DNA of 10,947 nt from an uncultured Lachnospiraceae bacterium (GTDB taxonomy: Bacteria; Bacillota; Clostridia; Lachnospirales; Lachnospiraceae). The translations under genes and the position numbers were made by a program. The stretch spans positions 1-10,947 of the forward strand of contig CATYEA010000044.1 of NCBI GenBank assembly GCA_958405355.1. The letters run 5' to 3'. Shown here piece after piece: positions 1 to 6,767 of this stretch. The notes below the pieces were generated by a model. The model searched no databases, was not told the DNA's origin, and saw nothing but the letters and a program-made list of their open reading frames with translations. Position 1 is the stretch's first letter. Each line of letters opens with the position of its first letter.

Positions 1-1
1 G

Positions 2-580
2 TGCAATATGCTCTATGACGGAGAGCCGGGGGATGATACGACCGTCATCACCATCAAGGTGACGCGGCCAAAGACGGTGAATCTGTTTACCGGTCCACCG
101 GTCAACAAAGAAGATGATGCCCGGGTTATGAAGGAATTCATGGCAAAATCGGGGAAAAAGATTGTCTGCGGAGGGACCTCATCCAATATTGTTGCCCGTT
201 ATCTGAATAAGCCGATTAAAGCATCTTTAGATTATTTTGATCCGGATATACCGCCGACGGCAGAGATTGAAGGAATGGATCTTGTTACAGAGGGCGTATT
301 AACGCTGAATCGTACGGTCCAAATGCTGAGCAATTACAATGCAGGCAAAGTTGATGAGGGCTTTTTTGGCCAGCTTTACGGCAAAGACGGGGCGGCCAGG
401 CTTGGAAAGATTTTAATTGAAGAATGTAATCATTTAAATATATTTGTCGGAAAGGCAATTAATGAAACCTATCAGGCGGCGGCGCTGCCTTTTGACTTGA
501 GTATTCGCCAGCGGTTGGTGGAACAGCTTGTGAATGAATGTAAAAAAATGGGAAAGACCGTAACTGTCAAATATTATTAA
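2..580 (+). CDS. SpoIIE-family (PP2C-type) phosphatase, C-terminal part, cut by window start
   Basis: The open frame runs into the left edge, so the N-terminus and most of the catalytic domain are missing. The first visible residues include GEPGDDTTVITIKV, which matches the last strand of SpoIIE/PP2C phosphatases, where the GDD aspartates bind catalytic Mn/Mg. About 170 residues follow that are not part of the phosphatase core. They contain a glycine-rich VCGGTSSNIVARYL segment, then a mostly helical C-terminus ending KTVTVKYY. The extension's function is unknown to me; it may bind a small ligand or a partner. The hydrogenase start lies only 25 bases after the stop codon and no terminator lies between them, so the two are probably one operon. 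SpoIIE-like phosphatases are, from memory, recurrent neighbours of clostridial [FeFe] hydrogenases, which suggests regulation by protein dephosphorylation, but the target cannot be read here. The phosphatase call is fairly secure; the role is inference. Confidence 0.8.
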   Translation, partial: CNMLYDGEPGDDTTVITIKVTRPKTVNLFTGPPVNKEDDARVMKEFMAKSGKKIVCGGTSSNIVARYLNKPIKASLDYFDPDIPPTAEIEGMDLVTEGVLTLNRTVQMLSNYNAGKVDEGFFGQLYGKDGAARLGKILIEECNHLNIFVGKAINETYQAAALPFDLSIRQRLVEQLVNECKKMGKTVTVKYY

Positions 581-605
581 CGGCACAGACTTATAGGAGA
601 ATAAA

Positions 606-2063
606 ATGAAAAGAGAATTTATGACCGATATTAATAAAATCAAATTTGAGGTATACCGTGAAGTAGCCCGTATGGCCTTTGACGGTAAACTGAAGGAATG
701 TGCGGATGAAATCCCTTATAACATTATCCCGGGAAATACGCCGCACTACCGTTGTTGTGTTTATAAAGAGAGGGAAATTATCCGTCAGCGAGTACGGCTG
801 GCTGAAGGACATACGCCGCTGCCGGGCGGCAATATTAAAAATATTGTCCAGGTACTTCCGGCAGCTTGTGAGGGCTGTCCGATCAACCGTTTCAGCGTGA
901 CGAATAACTGCCAGATGTGTATGGCAAAGAAATGTATGTCTGCCTGCAATTTTGGTGCCATCACTTTTGAGGGTGGCCGTGCCCATATCGACCCTAAGAA
1001 ATGTAAAGAATGCGGCCGATGTGTGGAAGCCTGCCCATATAATGCCATTGCCGATCTGATGCGTCCGTGTAAACGGGCTTGTCCGGTGGATGCTATTTCT
1101 TATGATGAAGATATGATCGTTCAGATTGACGATAAGAAATGCATCAGCTGCGGTCAGTGTGTTGTCGGCTGTCCTTTCGGTGCGATTTCAGACAGGACCT
1201 TCATGGTGGATGTTATCCGTCTGATGAATAATGGTGTAAAGGTTTATGCCATGGTGGCGCCGGCTATTGAAGGTCAGTTTGGCGGCGATGTTTCCGTCGG
1301 AATGATTCGGGAAGCCGTGAAAGCCTTGGGATTTGCCGATATGTTTGAAGTATCTCTTGGCGCCGATTTCGTGTCTAAAAATGAAGCTCTGGAACTGGAA
1401 GAAAAAGTTAAAGCCGGAGAAAAGATGACAACTTCCTGTTGTCCGGCCTTTGTCAATATGATCAAGAAACATTTTCCACAGGTTGCAGATAAAATGTCGA
1501 CGACTGTATCTCCGATGCAGGCTACAGCCCGGCTCATCAAGGCGATGTATCCGGATGCACTCTGTGTCTTTATCGGACCGTGTATTGCAAAGAAGAGTGA
1601 AGTTATCGATTCCATTACAATGGGCGGCGCAGATTATGCCCTGACTTACGAAGAACTCTATGCCATGATGGAAGCAAAGGGCGTGGATCCGTCTGATTAT
1701 ACCGGAGAGCTTCAGCAGGGAAGTAAGTTTGGTAAAAATTATTCTGTATCCGGCGGTGTTACGGCAGCAGTACTTCAGACCTATAAAGAAAGAAATGAAG
1801 ATGTACCGGTGAAGGTTTGCAAAGCCAATGGCGCTTTGGAATGTAAAAAAGCGCTGATGCTTTTGAAAGTGGGTCGTTTGCCGGAAGACTTTATTGAAGG
1901 TATGGCATGCGTTGGCGGCTGTGTCAGTGGACCGGCCATGCTGAACAAAGATCGTACATTTATGAAGGATCGAAATGCTCAGATCGCCCAGGCAGATGAT
2001 CGTCAGATCATTGCCAATGTGGGTACTTACGATGAATATCAGGTACACATGCACCGGAAATAA
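606..2063 (+). CDS. Monomeric [FeFe] hydrogenase, group B type
   Basis: This 485-residue cytoplasmic enzyme is predicted to interconvert protons plus low-potential electrons and H2. Residues 88-114 hold a cysteine-rich stretch (C88, C91, C102, C105, C110, C114). Ferredoxin-like motifs follow at C133/C136/C139/C143, C155/C159 and C179/C182/C185/C189, so 16 cysteines could hold up to four [4Fe-4S] clusters. The H-cluster domain shows all three signatures: TSCCPAF (276-282; C278 is the likely proton-relay cysteine and C279 a cluster ligand), IGPCIAKKSE (323-332) and GMACVGGCVSGP (432-443). The forms IGPC instead of MPC and VGGC instead of PGGC fit group B rather than the classical group A enzymes, as I recall those groups. 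No N-terminal 2Fe-2S domain or signal peptide is seen. The ATG is preceded by AGGAGA at 8-base spacing; M6 is a less likely start. Physiological electron partner, probably ferredoxin, is inferred. A terminator follows directly. Confidence 0.95.
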   Translation: MKREFMTDINKIKFEVYREVARMAFDGKLKECADEIPYNIIPGNTPHYRCCVYKEREIIRQRVRLAEGHTPLPGGNIKNIVQVLPAACEGCPINRFSVTNNCQMCMAKKCMSACNFGAITFEGGRAHIDPKKCKECGRCVEACPYNAIADLMRPCKRACPVDAISYDEDMIVQIDDKKCISCGQCVVGCPFGAISDRTFMVDVIRLMNNGVKVYAMVAPAIEGQFGGDVSVGMIREAVKALGFADMFEVSLGADFVSKNEALELEEKVKAGEKMTTSCCPAFVNMIKKHFPQVADKMSTTVSPMQATARLIKAMYPDALCVFIGPCIAKKSEVIDSITMGGADYALTYEELYAMMEAKGVDPSDYTGELQQGSKFGKNYSVSGGVTAAVLQTYKERNEDVPVKVCKANGALECKKALMLLKVGRLPEDFIEGMACVGGCVSGPAMLNKDRTFMKDRNAQIAQADDRQIIANVGTYDEYQVHMHRK

Positions 2064-2081
2064 AATAAAACTTTTTTACAT

Positions 2082-2120
2082 AAAAAAGACAGAAGGTTCT
2101 TGACCATTTCTGTCTTTTTT
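2082..2120 (+). terminator. Rho-independent terminator after the hydrogenase gene
   Basis: A perfect 13-base inverted repeat (AAAAAAGACAGAA at 2082-2094 and TTCTGTCTTTTTT at 2108-2120) starts 18 bases after the hydrogenase stop and ends in six Ts. The stem is A/U-rich, but the 7-base GACAGAA core followed by a U-run is a credible terminator. The reverse strand also ends in a U-run, but no gene points into it. The loop (2095-2107) holds the TTGACC -35 element of the next promoter, so this terminator and the regulator's promoter overlap. Confidence 0.85.
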
Positions 2121-2128
2121 GTTATTAT
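2100..2128 (+). promoter_or_regulatory. Predicted sigma-A promoter of the PerR-like gene
   Basis: TTGACC (2100-2105) is followed after 17 bases by TATTAT (2123-2128). An overlapping TATAAT at 2126-2131 would give a 20-base spacer and is less likely. The -35 box is inside the loop of the hydrogenase terminator. A PerR-box-like stretch (2125-2139) begins within the -10, which would fit autoregulation. Confidence 0.6.
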
Positions 2129-2162
2129 AATAAAAGTAACGAGAATGATTATTAATATTAAA
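2125..2162 (+). promoter_or_regulatory. Candidate PerR/Fur operator region upstream of the PerR-like gene
   Basis: Two AT-rich elements lie between the promoter and the ribosome site. TTATAATAAAAGTAA at 2125-2139 matches 11 of the 14 fixed positions of the known PerR box TTATAATnATTATAA. AATGATTATTAATATTAAA at 2144-2162 recurs with one mismatch before the rubrerythrin gene at 2625-2643 and resembles half-sites of the Fur-type box. Both lie at or just downstream of the -10, where a bound repressor would block RNA polymerase. Binding by the adjacent regulator is inference; the repeated element is a direct observation. Confidence 0.55.
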
Positions 2163-2179
2163 TAGAAAGGAGGATTCCT

Positions 2180-2575
2180 ATGGCTGCCCTGAAATATAGC
2201 AGACAGAGAGAAGCGATAAAAAACTATCTTGAAGGCCGCAACGATCATCCGACAGCAGATATGGTATATACGGCGATTCGAGAAATTTATCCGAATATCA
2301 GCCTTGGAACAGTGTACCGGAATTTAACCCTCCTTGCAAAGCAGGGCGAGATTTCAAAGATTTCCTGCGGAGAAAACAGCGACCGTTTTGATGCCCGAAC
2401 GGATCCGCACTATCATTTTATCTGTGAAAAATGCGGTCAGGTGGAAGATCTTCCGGCGATGGATATGCAGATGGTGAATGAATGGGCCGGAAAGCATTAT
2501 GCCGGAGAGATTATTGGACATCAGTTGTATTTTTATGGTAAATGCAGGAAATGTAAAGAAGAAGAAAAATGTTAA
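2180..2575 (+). CDS. perR: Fur-family repressor, PerR-like peroxide sensor
   Basis: This 131-residue protein has the Fur-family layout: a winged-helix DNA-binding half with the SLGTVYRNLTLL recognition-helix region (41-52), then a metal-binding dimerisation half. Residues aligning with the regulatory site of Bacillus subtilis PerR are all present: H23 (HPTAD), D71 (RFD), H77 and H79 (DPHYHF) and D90 (VEDL). The last aspartate is typical of PerR rather than Fur. C82/C85 and C122/C125 form the structural zinc site. It is slightly shorter than the B. subtilis protein at the N-terminus. In the family, peroxide oxidises the metal-site histidines when Fe is bound and repression is lost. AAGGAGG stands 8 bases before the ATG. 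The next gene downstream, a reverse rubrerythrin, is a known kind of PerR target in clostridia and shares an operator-like element with this gene. A divergent iron- or zinc-sensing role is possible but less likely. Confidence 0.88.
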   Translation: MAALKYSRQREAIKNYLEGRNDHPTADMVYTAIREIYPNISLGTVYRNLTLLAKQGEISKISCGENSDRFDARTDPHYHFICEKCGQVEDLPAMDMQMVNEWAGKHYAGEIIGHQLYFYGKCRKCKEEEKC

Positions 2576-2583
2576 AATAGCTA

Positions 2584-2612
2584 TTGACAAAACAGTCTTA
2601 GTAGTATATGAT
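2584..2612 (+). promoter_or_regulatory. Predicted strong sigma-A promoter of the reverse rubrerythrin gene
   Basis: A perfect TTGACA (2584-2589) and TATGAT (2607-2612) are separated by 17 bases, beginning just 8 bases after the regulator's stop codon. The near-consensus boxes fit a gene that is highly expressed when derepressed. Transcription should start near 2619, giving a leader of about 55 bases that contains the operator-like repeats. Confidence 0.8.
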
Positions 2613-2643
2613 AATGATATCAGTAATGATTATTAATTTTAAA
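2612..2643 (+). promoter_or_regulatory. Candidate PerR/Fur operator over the rubrerythrin start point
   Basis: The heptamer TAATGAT occurs at 2612-2618 and again at 2624-2630, 12 bases apart, and the second copy is part of AATGATTATTAATTTTAAA (2625-2643). That 19-mer differs at a single base from 2144-2162 upstream of the PerR-like gene. GATAATGAT at 2610-2618 also matches the first half of the classical Fur box. The element directly follows the -10 and covers the expected start site, the usual place for a repressor. The match to a binding site is inference. Confidence 0.6.
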
Positions 2644-2674
2644 CAATAAAACTATTTTATAAGGAGAGATTAAC

Positions 2675-3217
2675 ATGAAAAAATTTGTATGTACAGTATG
2701 TGGTTATGTTTATGAAGGCGAAGCTGCTCCGGAAGTCTGTCCAGTATGTAAAGCTCCAGCAAGCAAATTCCAGGAACAGGCTGGCGAAATGTCTTGGGCT
2801 GCTGAACATGTTGTAGGTGTTGCTCAGGGTTCCCCAGAAGACATCATGGCTGATTTAAGAGCAAACTTCGAAGGTGAATGTACAGAAGTTGGTATGTACC
2901 TTGCTATGTCTCGTGTAGCTCACAGAGAAGGATATCCAGAAATCGGTTTATACTGGGAAAAAGCTGCTTATGAAGAAGCAGAACATGCTGCAAAATTCGC
3001 TGAATTATTAGGTGAAGTTGTAACAGACAGCACAAAGAAAAACCTTGAAATGAGAGTAGAAGCTGAAAACGGTGCTACAGCAGGTAAATTTGACCTTGCT
3101 AAACGTGCTAAAGCTCTTAACCTTGACGCTATCCATGATACAGTTCATGAAATGGCCAGAGACGAAGCTCGTCACGGAAAAGCATTCAAAGGCTTATTAG
3201 AAAGATACTTTGGCTAA
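2675..3217 (+). CDS. rbr: Reverse rubrerythrin (N-terminal rubredoxin plus diiron domain)
   Basis: This 180-residue cytoplasmic protein reduces hydrogen peroxide, and probably O2, to water in anaerobes using electrons passed through its rubredoxin iron. The rubredoxin domain comes first, with C6/C9 and C22/C25. The four-helix ferritin-like domain follows with likely diiron ligands E68 (FEGE), E101 and H104 (EAEH), a glutamate in the EAEN segment (about 129-131), and E164 and H167 (EARH). This order is the reverse of classical rubrerythrin and matches clostridial reverse rubrerythrins, which are reported to be induced by oxygen under PerR control. AAGGAGAG precedes the ATG. Codon choice differs visibly from the neighbours (GCT, GAA, ACA, CCA and AAA dominate, with few GCC or CCG), as expected for a very highly expressed gene. 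It is monocistronic, with its own promoter, operator-like repeats and terminator. Confidence 0.93.
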   Translation: MKKFVCTVCGYVYEGEAAPEVCPVCKAPASKFQEQAGEMSWAAEHVVGVAQGSPEDIMADLRANFEGECTEVGMYLAMSRVAHREGYPEIGLYWEKAAYEEAEHAAKFAELLGEVVTDSTKKNLEMRVEAENGATAGKFDLAKRAKALNLDAIHDTVHEMARDEARHGKAFKGLLERYFG

Positions 3218-3253
3218 GATAAAAGAATAAATAAAAAGTAATTAAAATCAGTG

Positions 3254-3293
3254 GGTTGGCTGCCTTGTAAGAGGCAGCCAACCTTGTTTTTTT
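3254..3293 (+). terminator. Strong Rho-independent terminator after reverse rubrerythrin
   Basis: GGTTGGCTGCC (3254-3264) and GGCAGCCAACC (3273-3283) form a perfect 11-base GC-rich stem with an 8-base loop, followed by TTGTTTTTTT. It lies 36 bases after the rubrerythrin stop and separates that gene from the metA operon. Confidence 0.93.
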
Positions 3294-3330
3294 GAAACGA
3301 AAATCTAAGAAATTCGTAAGAGACCCTTCC

Positions 3331-3359
3331 TTGACGTATCTATTAAAATGACTTACAAT
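3331..3359 (+). promoter_or_regulatory. Predicted sigma-A promoter of the metA-ATPase operon
   Basis: TTGACG (3331-3336), a 17-base spacer and TACAAT (3354-3359) make a near-consensus promoter. Transcription would start near 3366, leaving only about 30 bases before the metA ATG. This is too short for a SAM riboswitch or T-box leader, so control, if any, is at the promoter. No obvious operator is seen. Confidence 0.75.
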
Positions 3360-3395
3360 AAAAGGTAATTTCATGAAAGAACAGGAGACTTTTAT

Positions 3396-4334
3396 ATGCC
3401 GATTAAAATACAAAATGATCTTCCGGCCAGGAAGGTTCTGGAGGACGAGCATATCTTCGTAATGACGGAACGGAGAGCTTTGACGCAGAATATTCGTCCG
3501 CTTCAAATATTGATTCTGAATCTGATGCCGACAAAGATTGAAACAGAGACACAGATTCTGAGGTGTCTGTCAAATACACCGCTTCAGATTGAGATTGAAC
3601 TGCTTCAGATGGAATCACATACGGCAAACAATATGTCTGAAGAGCATATGATTACGTTTTATCAGACGTTTCCGCAAATTAAGCATAAATGGTATGACGG
3701 AATGATCATTACAGGGGCGCCGGTGGAACTGATGGATTTTGAAGAGGTGGAATATTGGGATGAGCTGTGTGAAGTGATGGAATGGTCCAAGACTCATGTT
3801 CACTCCACATTTCATATCTGTTGGGGAGCACAGGCCGGACTTTATTATCACTATGGCATTCCGAAATATATTTTGGATAAAAAATTATCCGGTGTTTATA
3901 AACATTATCTGATTAACGAAAAATCCCGGTTATTCCGTGGATTTGACTCGGAGTTTTATGCACCCCACTCCAGAAATACGACCGTCCGGGCAGAAGATAT
4001 TGAAAAGATTCCGGATCTGAAAATTATGGCGGCTTCTGATGAGGCCGGTGTCTATGTGGTGGGCAATCAGAGCGGTTCTCAGTTTTTTGTCATGGGCCAT
4101 TCAGAATATGATATTGATACTCTGTCAAAAGAGTATTTCAGAGATGTGGATAAGGGATTAAATCCGGAAATTCCGGTGAATTATTTTGAGGATGATGACC
4201 CGAAGAAGCAGCCGACCATGCGTTGGCGTGCCCATGGCACATGGATTTATTCCAACTGGCTGAATTATTTTGTATATCAGACAACGCCATATATTTTAAA
4301 TGAAGATGTTATTACTTTCACAGATGAGGACTAA
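3396..4334 (+). CDS. metA: Homoserine O-acetyltransferase, MetA (HTS) family
   Basis: This 312-residue cytoplasmic enzyme acylates the hydroxyl of L-homoserine, the first committed step from homoserine towards methionine. The HTS-family core is complete: nucleophile C142 in HICWGAQAGLYYHYG, with H235 and E237 in MGHSEYD as the other catalytic residues. The specificity position 111 is Glu (TGAPVELM), which in studied family members favours acetyl-CoA; Gly there favours succinyl-CoA, as in E. coli. Acetyltransferase activity is therefore predicted, and the name metAA is used for such enzymes. Length and start match the family. CAGGAG lies 9 bases before the ATG. The next gene begins 3 bases after the stop, so the two are probably co-transcribed, although a functional link between methionine synthesis and a cation pump is not evident. 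Family call is near certain; acyl donor is inferred from one residue. Confidence 0.96.
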   Translation: MPIKIQNDLPARKVLEDEHIFVMTERRALTQNIRPLQILILNLMPTKIETETQILRCLSNTPLQIEIELLQMESHTANNMSEEHMITFYQTFPQIKHKWYDGMIITGAPVELMDFEEVEYWDELCEVMEWSKTHVHSTFHICWGAQAGLYYHYGIPKYILDKKLSGVYKHYLINEKSRLFRGFDSEFYAPHSRNTTVRAEDIEKIPDLKIMAASDEAGVYVVGNQSGSQFFVMGHSEYDIDTLSKEYFRDVDKGLNPEIPVNYFEDDDPKKQPTMRWRAHGTWIYSNWLNYFVYQTTPYILNEDVITFTDED

Positions 4335-4337
4335 ATT

Positions 4338-6662
4338 ATGGAAGACAGGGGCTATGATGGCCTGACCAGTGCCGAAGTCCGAAAGAGGATTGACAAGGGG
4401 CAGGTCAATACATCAGATAGTCATATTTCAAAAACAACGGCAGAGATTGTCCGTTGTCATACACTTACTTACTTTAACTTTTTAAACTTATTTCTTGGTG
4501 TTTTGGTCATCATTTCCGGTCAGTTTAAAAATCTTACATTTCTTGGAGTTATTATCTGTAATTCGGTTATCGGTATTTTTCAGGAATTAAAGGTAAAAAA
4601 ACTGATTGACAGTCTGGCGGTTATCACAGCCAGTAAGGCCCGGGTCTGCCGGGATGGAAAGTTTAAAGATATTCCGATCGAGGAATTGGTTATTGACGAT
4701 CTGCTTGCTGTGGAAAACGGGAATCAGATCGGAGCGGATTGTGTCGTCTTGGAATCAGAGGGCATTGAAGTTAATGAATCCATGATTACCGGTGAATCCA
4801 GACCGGTGCGTAAGGCGCCGGGGGATACGCTTTGGTCAGGAAGCTTTATGGTGGCCGGAAGCGGTAAGGCGAAGGTTATCCATGTGGGAAAGGATAACTA
4901 TGCGACCAAGCTGGCCAGTCAGGCAAAGCAGAAGAAGCGGGCATCTTCCGAGATGCAGGATTCCATTAAGCGGATTATCAAGGTGACAGGAACGATTCTT
5001 GTACCTGTCGGTATTCTATTGTTTATATCTCAGCGGGGCGCAGAGGGAATCACCTTTTCTGATGCCCTTGTAAATACGGTCGCCGGAGTTATTGGTATGA
5101 TTCCGGAGGGACTGGTGCTTTTGACCAGTATTTCCTTTATTCTCGGTGTCGGGCGCCTGGCCGGGAAACAGGCCCTTGTCCAGGAGATGGAAGCCATTGA
5201 AGCCCTGGCCCGGGTCAATGTACTCTGCCTGGATAAGACGGGAACCATCACGACGGGAGCCCTGGAAGTTGTTGAACTGATTCCTTTCGGGGAGGACATC
5301 CATAGAATGAGGGATGTCATGAATGAAATTTCTTTTGCCTTTGATGATGTGAATGCGACCCAGGATGCGCTGATGTCGTATTTTGAGAAAACAGAAAAAT
5401 GGAAGATCAAGGCGAAGATTCCGTTTTCATCCGATCGGAAGTACCGGGCAATTGCCTTTGAAGGCGAAGGAAATTATGTTCTCGGTGCGCCGGAATTTCT
5501 TGTCAAAGATAATGAAGAATTAAATGAAAAGGTCGATGCCTGTTCAAGAGACGGCATGCGTGTCCTTCTTTTAGGAAAATGTTCCGGTATAAATATGACG
5601 GATATGTCGGTCAGCGGCGTGGTGCCGTCGGGCTTAATCGTTATTTCTGACTGCATCCGTCCGGAGGCCCGGGGAACCTTTGAATATTTTGCCAGTCAGA
5701 ACGTGGCAATTAAGGTTATTTCCGGAGATAATCCGGTGACGGTTTCGAATATTGCAGTAAAGGCCGGCCTGGAAGGCGGCGAGCGTTATATCGATGCAAA
5801 TACTTTGCCGGAGGATTTTGAAGAGCTTCGCGAGGTCGTACCGAATTATACGGTATATGGACGTGTACGTCCGGAGCAGAAACAGCGGATTGTTAAGGCT
5901 TACCAGGCCAACGGCAGTGTTGTCGGTATGGTCGGTGACGGTGTCAATGACGTTTTGGCATTAAAAGATGCCAACTGCGGCATTGCCATGGCAGCAGGAA
6001 GTGATGCGGCCAAGCAGGTGGCCCATATTGTACTGATGGATTCCAACTTTGCCAGTATGAAGTCTATCGTCCGGGAAGGCCGGATGATCATATCAAATAT
6101 TGAACGTGTCAGCGCCCTTTATCTGACAAAGACCATTTATTCGGTATTGCTGAGTATCATTTTTATTATCCTTGGACGAACCTATCCGTTTGTGCCGATT
6201 CACTTGAGTATTATAAGTACGACGGCTATCGGTATCCCAAGTTTTATTTTAACGCTGGAACAGACGGAAACAGTGACCAGCAACGGGTTCATGCGGAATG
6301 TCCTGCGAATATCGCTGCCGAGTGCATTGACGATGGTCATTATGATGCTGATCAATCAGGTCATTTCAGGTTTCTTTGGCTTTGATGGGCTGATGCTCTC
6401 CACCTATAATTTGATACTGGCCGGTTTTATCAGCCAAATGGTTGTTTGGGAAGTATGTCGGCCGATGAATACACGGCGTCAGATATTGTGTATAGCCGTA
6501 GGCTTTATCTTTGTGGCGGCAATTTTCCTCTTCCCAGGATTTTTCAGTATTACCCATATACTGAATTGGCGGCTGATTTTTATTATTCCATTGATGCTCC
6601 TGACCAGTTATTTAATGCAATGGCTGACGAAAGCAGTGAGGATTTTGACAAAACAGCGGTAA
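4338..6662 (+). CDS. P-type cation ATPase, CtpE-like (possible Ca2+ or other divalent cation pump)
   Basis: This 774-residue membrane pump has the P-type ATPase domains in order: two N-terminal helices (about 43-82), actuator domain with TGES (151-154), helices 3-4 with PEGL (256-259), phosphorylation site DKTGT at D299, nucleotide domain with KIPFSSDRKY (360-369), the hinge motif GDGVND (533-538) and six C-terminal helices (about 596-762). PEGL in helix 4 is typical of Ca/Mg/Na-K type pumps, not of heavy-metal pumps, which carry CPC, and there is no N-terminal metal-binding domain. It looks most like the CtpE family, linked to calcium uptake in mycobacteria, but the transported ion cannot be fixed from sequence. 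The usual KGA motif reads LGAPE (382-386) and TGD reads SGD (462-464); these may be family features. It is translated 3 bases after metA, with GATGAGG at the end of metA as ribosome site. No terminator is visible after it. Confidence 0.9.
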   Translation: MEDRGYDGLTSAEVRKRIDKGQVNTSDSHISKTTAEIVRCHTLTYFNFLNLFLGVLVIISGQFKNLTFLGVIICNSVIGIFQELKVKKLIDSLAVITASKARVCRDGKFKDIPIEELVIDDLLAVENGNQIGADCVVLESEGIEVNESMITGESRPVRKAPGDTLWSGSFMVAGSGKAKVIHVGKDNYATKLASQAKQKKRASSEMQDSIKRIIKVTGTILVPVGILLFISQRGAEGITFSDALVNTVAGVIGMIPEGLVLLTSISFILGVGRLAGKQALVQEMEAIEALARVNVLCLDKTGTITTGALEVVELIPFGEDIHRMRDVMNEISFAFDDVNATQDALMSYFEKTEKWKIKAKIPFSSDRKYRAIAFEGEGNYVLGAPEFLVKDNEELNEKVDACSRDGMRVLLLGKCSGINMTDMSVSGVVPSGLIVISDCIRPEARGTFEYFASQNVAIKVISGDNPVTVSNIAVKAGLEGGERYIDANTLPEDFEELREVVPNYTVYGRVRPEQKQRIVKAYQANGSVVGMVGDGVNDVLALKDANCGIAMAAGSDAAKQVAHIVLMDSNFASMKSIVREGRMIISNIERVSALYLTKTIYSVLLSIIFIILGRTYPFVPIHLSIISTTAIGIPSFILTLEQTETVTSNGFMRNVLRISLPSALTMVIMMLINQVISGFFGFDGLMLSTYNLILAGFISQMVVWEVCRPMNTRRQILCIAVGFIFVAAIFLFPGFFSITHILNWRLIFIIPLMLLTSYLMQWLTKAVRILTKQR

Positions 6663-6767
6663 TAGCCGGACACGAATACAATGAAATGGTGTCTGCGGCC
6701 GGATTCTACTGTTAGTCGGTTGCTTTGACGAGGCCTGGAATGTAAGATGATTTCAGGAGGTGGCCTT

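Noticed and set aside
1188..2054. Long - strand open frame (288 residues) opposite the hydrogenase
   Set aside because: It mirrors the hydrogenase coding sequence, whose motifs are unmistakable, and its translation shows no recognisable domain.
3294..3395. SAM riboswitch or T-box before metA
   Set aside because: The promoter at 3331-3359 leaves about 30 bases of leader, with no conserved riboswitch elements visible.
6446..6715. 89-residue + strand open frame overlapping the ATPase 3' end
   Set aside because: It lies almost wholly within the ATPase in another frame, has no ribosome site or recognisable domain, and is best seen as a shadow.
6725..6753. Promoter for the XRE gene from TTGACG at 6725-6730
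   Set aside because: No acceptable -10 at 16-18 bases: TGATTT is poor and TAAGAT is only 12 bases away.
6747..6767. Upstream ATG of the XRE regulator
   Set aside because: The AGGAGG at 6755-6760 lies downstream of this ATG and serves the ATG at 6768.
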